DNA from: Parietaria judaica
Taxonomy: Eukaryota; Streptophyta; Magnoliopsida; Rosales; Urticaceae
Reading direction: 5' to 3'
Assembly (NCBI GenBank): GCA_954871525.1
Contig: OX940871.1
Coordinates: forward strand, 20,459,086 to 20,523,085
Length of the DNA: 64,000 nucleotides
Shown: positions 57,771 through 64,000 of the stretch, one piece after another
Layout: each line of letters opens with the position of its first letter
Numbering within the stretch: the stretch's first letter is position 1
Notes under the pieces: generated by a model
What the model saw: only the letters and a program-made list of their open reading frames with translations
Told to the model about the DNA's origin: nothing
Databases searched by the model: none
Position numbers and translations under genes: made by a program

Positions 57771-59945
57771 ATGGCGGTAGATGAGAAAGAGGACGACGGA
57801 CAGGAAAGGGCCACCGATACGGACGGACCTAACCTAGAAATGACAGTCCAGGTCCAGATCGATCCCGACAACCCGGACCACCGGGTAGGGATCGGAAAAG
57901 GACTAGAAAATGACGTCAGAAAAGATCTCCTCAAATTCCTGACCAAAAACCGGGACTGTTTTGCTTGGTCTCACAAATACATGCCCGGAATAGACCCAAG
58001 CATTACAACTCATCGCCTAAACGTAGATCCGAGCTACAAGCCGGTAAAGCAAAAAAGGCGAAAGCTAGGCCCGGACAGGGCCCAAGCCGTAAACGAAGAA
58101 GTCACAAAACTGCTGCAGACCGGATCCATCACGGAAGTCAAATACCCGGACTGGTTAGCAAATACAGTAGTCGTGAAGAAGAAAAACGGGAAGGCTAGAG
58201 TCTGCATCGACTTTACCGACCTGAACAAAGCTTGTCCCAAAGACAGTTTCCCAATGCCCCATATCGACCGTCTAGTCGAAGCCACATGTGGGCATGAACT
58301 ACTGTCGTTCATGGACGCATTCTCGGGATACAACCAGATCCTAATGCACCCCGAGGACCAAGAAAAAACGGCATTCATAACCGATAGAGGAATATACTGT
58401 TACAAAGTTATGCCCTTCGGATTGAAAAACGCCGGAGCCACATATCAAAGATTAGTCAACCAAATGTTCGCTGAACAACTCGGTAAAACTATGGAAGTCT
58501 ACATCGATGACATGTTGGTAAAGTCCTCCCAAGCAACGGATCACGTGTCCCACCTAGAAGACTGCTTCAACATACTACGAAAGTATCAAATGAAGCTCAA
58601 CCCGACGAAATGCACCTTCGGGGTAACCTCAGGAAAATTCCTAGGTTATCTGGTCACACAGCGAGGTATAGAAGCCAATCCCGACCAGATAAACGCCCTC
58701 CAGAACATGCCCTCCCCAAGGACTGTTCGAGAGACGCAAAGGCTGACTGGGAGAATCGCCGCTCTTAACCGGTTCATATCAAGAGCTACGGACAAATGTT
58801 TACCCTTCTATAAATTATTGAAAGGTAATAAAAAGTTCGAATGGACCGAAGAATGCGAAGAGGCCTTCCAAAAGCTGAAAAGGTACCTCTCCACCCCACC
58901 AATACTCACCAGACCAATCTTGGGAGAGCCATTATTTTTATATCTGGCTGTCTCGCCATCGGCGGTGAGTGGAGTAATCGTGAGAGAGGACCGCGGAGAG
59001 CAAAAACCGATCTTCTACATCAGCAAATCTTTGGAAGATGCTGAAACCAGATACCCGGCAATAGAAAAACTCGCACTAGCAATGATAACCGCAGCGAGGA
59101 AGCTTCGGCCTTACTTCCAGTCCCATACCATCATGGTAATGACAACCCAACCTTTGAGAATCATCCTCCACAGCCCGAATCAATCGGGAAGGCTCACGAA
59201 ATGGGCTGTCGAGTTAAGTGAATTCGACATAGAATACAAGATCCGAACCTGTGCGAAATCACAAGTATTGGCTGACTTTCTCATCGAACTACCAGCCGAC
59301 GGTTCAAAAGAGGGCCACGAGGACGGAGAATGGAAACTCGAAGTCGACGGCGCGTCAAACCAAGGCGGATCCGGGATCGGAATTCGTTTGATATCCCCCA
59401 CGGGAGAAGTGTTGGAACAATCATTTCGACTGAAATTCCACGCGACAAATAACGAGACCGAATACGAGACCCTCATCGCCGGCCTCAAACTAGCAAAAGC
59501 CGTGGGAGCCCGGAAAGTAAGGGCCCATTCCGACTCAAAACTAGTTACCAGTCAGATCAGTGGCGAGTATGCTACCCGAGATGACAGGATGGAAAAATAC
59601 CTCTCGATAGTAAAAGGCTTAATTCAACAATTCGAACACGTCGAAATAGTCCAAATACCGAGGAGTGAAAACGCGTCAGCAGACGCATTGGCCGGGTTAG
59701 CTTCGACTTCAGACCCCGAGGTCAAAAGGATAATCCCGGTCGAAACGATAGACGAACCTAGCGTAACCCGCGAAGTTTGCAATATCCGAATGGAAGAGGA
59801 TGATTGGAGGACCCCAATCATTAACTACATCCTAACCGGGACCAAACCTCGAGACAAGCAAAAAGCTAGGAAACTAAGGATCCAAAGCGCCAGATTTTGC
59901 ATGATCGGGGAAAAATTGTACAAACGTAGCTATACCGGACCCTAA
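57771..59945 (+). CDS. pol: Reverse transcriptase with two RNase H domains
   Basis: The 724-residue frame has RT motifs in order: VVKKKNGKARVCIDFTDLNK, FMDAFSGYNQI, MPFGLKNAGATYQRL and the active-site YIDD. The native Ty3/gypsy RNase H follows (LFLYLAVSPSAVSGVIVRE, then KPIFYISKSL). A second, archaeal-type RNase H comes after a linker: WKLEVDGASNQGGSGIGI, NNETEYETLIAGL, RAHSDSKL and ENASADALAGLA, with its acidic residues present. The dual RNase H defines the Tat lineage. The frame ends with TAA at 59943-59945 at a position where the family has an aromatic residue in GP-x-LRCL, so this stop is probably a mutation. Confidence 0.9.
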   Translation: MAVDEKEDDGQERATDTDGPNLEMTVQVQIDPDNPDHRVGIGKGLENDVRKDLLKFLTKNRDCFAWSHKYMPGIDPSITTHRLNVDPSYKPVKQKRRKLGPDRAQAVNEEVTKLLQTGSITEVKYPDWLANTVVVKKKNGKARVCIDFTDLNKACPKDSFPMPHIDRLVEATCGHELLSFMDAFSGYNQILMHPEDQEKTAFITDRGIYCYKVMPFGLKNAGATYQRLVNQMFAEQLGKTMEVYIDDMLVKSSQATDHVSHLEDCFNILRKYQMKLNPTKCTFGVTSGKFLGYLVTQRGIEANPDQINALQNMPSPRTVRETQRLTGRIAALNRFISRATDKCLPFYKLLKGNKKFEWTEECEEAFQKLKRYLSTPPILTRPILGEPLFLYLAVSPSAVSGVIVREDRGEQKPIFYISKSLEDAETRYPAIEKLALAMITAARKLRPYFQSHTIMVMTTQPLRIILHSPNQSGRLTKWAVELSEFDIEYKIRTCAKSQVLADFLIELPADGSKEGHEDGEWKLEVDGASNQGGSGIGIRLISPTGEVLEQSFRLKFHATNNETEYETLIAGLKLAKAVGARKVRAHSDSKLVTSQISGEYATRDDRMEKYLSIVKGLIQQFEHVEIVQIPRSENASADALAGLASTSDPEVKRIIPVETIDEPSVTREVCNIRMEEDDWRTPIINYILTGTKPRDKQKARKLRIQSARFCMIGEKLYKRSYTGP

Positions 59946-61046
59946 CTAAGGTGCCTAGGAAAGACCGAAGCACAAATAGTACTTCACGAAATCCATTCGG
60001 GAGAATGCGGCAACCATTCGGGAGGAAGATCTTTAGCAAACAAAGCAAAAAGGCAAGGCTTTTTCTGGGCCACTATGTTGGCGGACAGCGAAACCTATGC
60101 CAAAAGGTGCGACAAATGCCAGAGACACTCCCCGTCCATACATAGACCAGCAGAAGAACTCTCATCAGTCTCGGTCCCGTACCCGTTCATGAAATGGTCC
60201 ATGGACATAGTAGGACCTTTCCCCCTGGCCCCGGCTGGGAAGAGGTTTCTACTCGTCGTGACCGATTACTTCTCAAAATGGGTGGAGGCGGAATCATACG
60301 CAAACATTAAAGATGTTGATGTAGAAAATTTCCTATGGAAAAACATCATCAGTAGATTCTGCCTCCCAAAAGAGATAATAGCTGACAATGGACCACAATT
60401 CATTTCAACGAGATTCCAGAACTTCTGCATAAACTGGAAAATATCCTTGAACACGTCCACTCCGAGATATTCTCAAGGCAATGGTCAAGCCGAAGTGGCT
60501 AACCGGGTAATAGTGGACGGAATCAAGAGACGCCTAGACACCAAAAAGGGACGATGGGCAGACGAGCTCATAGGAGTCCTTTGGTCCTACAGAACTACCC
60601 CGCGTAGGGCCACCGGGGAAACCCCTTTCTCAATGGTACATGGCACTGAGGCCGTGATACCAGCAGAGATAGAGACACCCAGCCTTCGAAGGGAATTCGC
60701 CCCTTTGGACGCAGAACTCAATGACGAAATGAGAGAAGACCAGCTCGACTAAATTGACGAAAGACGAGAATAAGCTTTGATAAGAATTGCCAACTATCAA
60801 AACTCGATAGCTAGGTATTATAATTCAAAGGTCAAACGTCGAAAATTCATAGTAGGAGAGTTGGTCCTCAGAAAAGTTTTCCAGAACACCGCCGAGCTGA
60901 ATGCGGGCAAGCTCGGGGCTAACTGGGAAGGACCTTACATCGTCACCGAAGTAGTAAAACCTGGAGTATACCGGCTAGCCACTCCGGATGGAACAAGAGT
61001 CCTCCGCAGCTGGAACGCCATGCACTTAAGGAAATACTACGCCTAA
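59946..61046 (+). pseudogene. Integrase of the Tat element, interrupted
   Basis: The same frame continues after the stop at 59943. The HHCC zinc-binding region (HEIHSGECGNHSG, CDKCQ), the catalytic D-D-E (MDIVGPFPL, ADNGPQF, QGNGQAEVANR) and a C-terminal GPY module (NWEGPYIVTEVVKPGVYRL) are all visible. In-frame TAA codons at 60750-60752 and about 60771-60773 interrupt the region between core and tail. There is no chromodomain. The frame ends at 61044-61046 (RKYYA). Confidence 0.85.
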
Positions 61047-61229
61047 CCCGACCTACCCGGTCTCCCCTGAACTACGTAATGACTTGATCCTTAAATTTGG
61101 GGTACGTAGGCAGCCCATCCTAAACAATGGGCGCAGTCTCAATCCACACCAAAAACCAAATAGGCCCGAGAACTACGAATCGCAAGACTCAATAGAACCG
61201 GCCTAAAAGGAAACATGTCCCGAAACTCC

Positions 61230-61515
61230 CGTCAAGGCGACAGGCCTACCTGGGTAACAGACCCATCACCTAAGGTAACAAACCTAGCCGGGTAACAGAC
61301 CCATCACATAAGGTAACAAACCTATCCGGGTAACAGACCCCCCACATAAGGTAACAAACCTACCCGGGTACAAACCCGTTGCATAAGGCAACAAGCCTAC
61401 CCGGGTAACCAACCCGTCGCATAAGGCAACAAGCCTATCCGGGTAACAAACCCACCACAATGGTTAATGAACCTAACCGGGCATCCAACCCGTCCCTTAA
61501 GGCGACAAGCCTAAT
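61230..61515 (+). repeat. Tandem repeat in the 3' interior of the Tat element
   Basis: About six or seven imperfect units of about 45 bases repeat CCGGGTAACAGACCCATCxCA and TAAGGTAACAAACCTA. Tat-lineage elements often carry tandem repeats after pol. Confidence 0.85.
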
Positions 61516-61973
61516 CCTCTCGAAAAAATATGTAACAACATATGTCTGGCTTTTACAAATGTGTTTTTCAGAAAGCACAACATGTGGGATATTATGAAGA
61601 ACGAACAGAACAGACTAGGCGATAAGTATCAAAGGAGCACAACGACAAAAGGTACCCGTACATTTCTCATACTTAGCAAATTTCAAACCTTCGATCTTTT
61701 TGTTATTCATCCGAGTATACGATAGGACATTCGGAACCTCAAATAGAAAAGCAAATATAGAAAAGTACGATTAGAAAAATAACTAAGAAACACAGACAAG
61801 TAGAGTGTGGCAAAAAATTGCGAGCATAGCATAGAACAAAATAGCAAAGGCCCTAACCACGGGCATATCCAAACCTTACAAAAAAAAAGGGTTCAAGTCG
61901 CTGTAGACTTGCCCATAGAAATTGTTTTGGCCTGAGGCCTTATTAATTAAAAAACAAAAAAAATGGGGGACAC
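61516..61973 (+). other. Non-coding 3' interior of the Tat element
   Basis: AT-rich sequence between the tandem repeat and the antisense ORF. No ORF or structure was recognised. Confidence 0.4.
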
Positions 61974-63530
61974 TCTATGTGTCGACCCCGGGTACCCCCA
62001 CGACCTCTCGGTCCTCTTCCTTCTTCTCTTCTCCTTCTCCTTCGCCGGCTTGGCCTCCATGCTCGGTCGGCTCCTCGGCGGCAGTCTACTCGGCAACGGC
62101 GGGCTCGTCCAGGATCGGCTCTTCGAGGGCGATCTCCTCAGCGACGGTCTCCTCGGCAACAACGGGCTCGTTCAGGGTCGGCTCTTCGAGGACCACCTCC
62201 TCGGTATCAGCGATGGCGGGCAAGGTGGGCTCATCGACGACGGTCTCCCCGGCTACAGGATCTTCAACAACGGGCTCGATGGCGGGATCTTCGGAGGCGG
62301 ACTCCTTGGCGGATGATTACTCAGACCGAAGGCTCAGATCTACAAGAGGAACACCGGTCAGCTCGGCATCTGGAGACAGAGCCGGAGACCCTATCAGCGG
62401 TGCCGGAACCGCATCCAAGAGAGCTTGGTAGCGAGCAGCGTTGCCTTCTAGAACCTCTTTCCCGGCCTCGAAATCTTGGACGTTGCCGTCAATGATGTCT
62501 TGGATCAGCTCGAGGCAACCTTCGGCTTGATCCAAGCAACTATTGTCAGCGGCCGTACCTTTGTACCACGCGATTAGCGCGTCTCTTTCCTCCACCTTTC
62601 GGCGGTATCGGGCACGGACAGCTTTCTTCTCGGCCTCGCGATCAGCAGATCGTTGTCGGGCTTCAGCCAGCTCAGCAGCAAGGCGCTACACGTCCTCTTT
62701 CAAGGCCAAGGCCTCTTCCTCCTTCTTCTTAGCCAACTTCTCAGCCCGTCCTTTGGCCGCATCAGAAGCCAGCATCTGCCTGGCGGCCGCCTCGCTCGCA
62801 CCCTAAGCCTCCTCAATCGCCCGGGTAGCGTTTGTCAACTTCTCCCGAAGATCGACAACCATATTCCCGAGCCCCTTGATCCTGGCATCACAGGCGGCGA
62901 CCTTTCGGCCCATAACGACGATCTGCTCCGCCTTCACCCGGATGCCCTCCACGGCATCAGCCAACTCCCTCTCCTTCAACGCAAGCTGCTCGGAGGCTTG
63001 CGCGCCCTCTCTAGCCTCATATAATTGGTCCCCATAATCGAGGACCATGTCGTTGATAGAGGCGACGAGCTGCACATCCAAAAACCAAAGTTAGAAAAAA
63101 TTAAGGAATAAGTAGAAACCCAAACCTAAAGCCGGCAATGCTTACCAGAGTTGTAGCCGCAGCCACATCCTTGTACGGCCTCTTCTCGGCAATACTCCTG
63201 GGGACCCTACCGACCCCACCATTCGTAATCTGCCGGAGAAGACCGGCCGCCACCTCAAAAAAAAAAACCGAAGATCCAAACAAGACGAGCACAAAAACCC
63301 AGAAAAACCACCCAAAGATCAACTGAAAAAATAAACTGGAAGGTATCTCCTAACAAATCCTAAGGAAATAAAAGGCAGACAGAAACTAGAACCTGAATTC
63401 CCTACGAGTTTGATGAAGAAGACGACGAAGACAGACCTCAGAGCACCTCCGATGGCGATTCGCAGAGTTTATCTCTCTAAAACTCGAAGTTTATCTCTCT
63501 AAAACTCGAAGTTTTTCTCCCTTCGAACTC
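61974..63530 (-). pseudogene. Antisense coiled-coil ORF of the Tat element, spliced and decayed
   Basis: Opposite to pol, one minus-strand frame encodes a long coiled-coil protein: VAAGLLRQITNGGVGRVPRS and KRPYKDVAAATTL (about 63255-63138), then after an apparent intron (donor GTAAGC near 63139, acceptor TGTGCAG near 63075) VASINDMVLDYGDQLYEARE and a Glu/Ala/Lys-rich helical region, ending in acidic repeats (EEPTLNEPVVAEETVAEE). In-frame stops lie at 62803-62805, 62686-62688, 62317-62319 and in the acidic part. A further 5' exon may lie near 63400-63530. Antisense ORFs are known in this position in Tat elements; their function is unknown. Confidence 0.65.
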
Positions 63531-63765
63531 CGCAAAATGGGACACGTGTTGTAACTGTTCCCGCCCAAAATTCGAAGCGACGGTTACAGCTTCAAGACCC
63601 TATCCGTCCATCTGATCTCAAAATTATCCAAAATCCTGCCCGGATTATGCAGATTTGCGACAAAAGTCACAAATTTAATTAATCCTATCCGGCACGAATT
63701 TTACATGATTTCATCGAGTAAATACTATAAAATTTACTTCGTATTTTTTATAGTAGGGGGCTAAC

Positions 63766-64000
63766 TGTTGATGTACAAATTCGTCATTAATTAATATGAC
63801 ATAAAGTGCTAAGGTTGTGAATTAATTAAATTTACAAACCATGATAAAAGGCTTTAAAGAAACAAACTGGTATTCGTAAAAGCCCATTTGAGAAGCCCAA
63901 AGAGATCATTAATCAGACCAAGAACCTACGGATACAGGCTACTCGACCCAATGAGTTCTAAAGCCCAAATCCATTCGACATCAGCCCAGAAAGATGAGGG
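63766..64000 (+). repeat. Start of the 3' LTR of the Tat element
   Basis: It opens TGTTGATGTAC after the polypurine-like AGTAGGGGGCTAAC (63752-63765) and repeats the start of the 5' LTR. By eye it differs at three positions in 235 bases. Confidence 0.95.

Larger units (their letters stand above)
54304..64000 (+). mobile_element. Tat-lineage Ty3/gypsy LTR retrotransposon, right end outside window
   Basis: Complete 5' LTR, primer site, gag, protease, RT, two RNase H domains, integrase, a long 3' interior with tandem repeats and an antisense ORF, then the start of the 3' LTR. The second RNase H and the antisense ORF are hallmarks of the Tat lineage. There is no chromodomain. The visible 235 bases of 3' LTR differ from the 5' LTR at about three positions. 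Integrase holds three in-frame stops, so this copy is defective. If the 3' LTR is full length, the element would be about 10.3 kb. Confidence 0.93.

Noticed and set aside
61922..62806. Plus-strand ORFs after integrase as an env-like gene
   Set aside because: No signal peptide, membrane segment or envelope motif. The minus strand gives a coherent coiled-coil protein instead.

Overview
This window is nuclear DNA from a flowering plant, most likely a eudicot. The evidence is AT-rich intergenic DNA, genes split into many short exons with GT-AG introns, tRNA-derived SINE-like repeats, and plant-type LTR retrotransposons (chromoviruses primed by initiator tRNA-Met, one Tat-type element and Copia-like remnants). 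No bacterial or organellar gene was seen. I do not name the species.

The cellular genes are a cluster of three apparently full-length receptor kinases of the LRR-VIII-2 type: signal peptide, LRRs, malectin-like domain, one membrane segment, then a cytoplasmic Ser/Thr kinase. Gene 1 is on the minus strand (8486-16512). Genes 2 and 3 are on the plus strand (26964-38148 and 44379-52394). Each resolves by eye into 24 coding exons of nearly identical length and phase, giving about 989, 1037 and 1016 residues. A decayed fourth copy lies at about 5.8-7.7 kb. A GC-rich, single-exon gene for a small membrane protein (52774-53343, minus) faces gene 3.

Mobile DNA makes up most of the rest. At 1-5481 is the right-hand part of a Ty3/gypsy chromovirus with a 413-bp LTR, an unusual Arg/Ser-rich Gag, a reading-frame break at an 18-G tract and an RNase H deletion. 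At 32947-36807 a young non-autonomous chromovirus-like element (927-bp LTRs, 5-bp target duplication GAATC) sits antisense inside intron 21 of gene 2; it keeps Gag and the integrase tail but has lost the pol core. At 54304 to past the window end is a Tat-lineage element with 854-bp LTR, Gag, protease, RT, two RNase H domains, integrase, a 3' tandem repeat and a decayed antisense coiled-coil ORF. Between are fold-back elements, a putative Mutator-type element that may carry captured DNA (38495-39881), SINE-like copies, a Copia LTR remnant (about 40970-41578) and unidentified GC-rich insertions (18.0-19.5 and 23.8-24.6 kb).

The most interesting signal is in the Tat element. Protease and RT share one reading frame and are separated by a single UAG followed by CAA UUA, which matches the tobamovirus-type readthrough context. 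The same element has an antisense gene that appears to be spliced. For the cellular genes, notable points are a GC 5' splice site and a 104-bp tandem duplication of another splice donor in gene 3, and the antisense retroelement in gene 2. Exon boundaries were assigned by eye from splice consensus and paralogue comparison; no alignment or database search was run.
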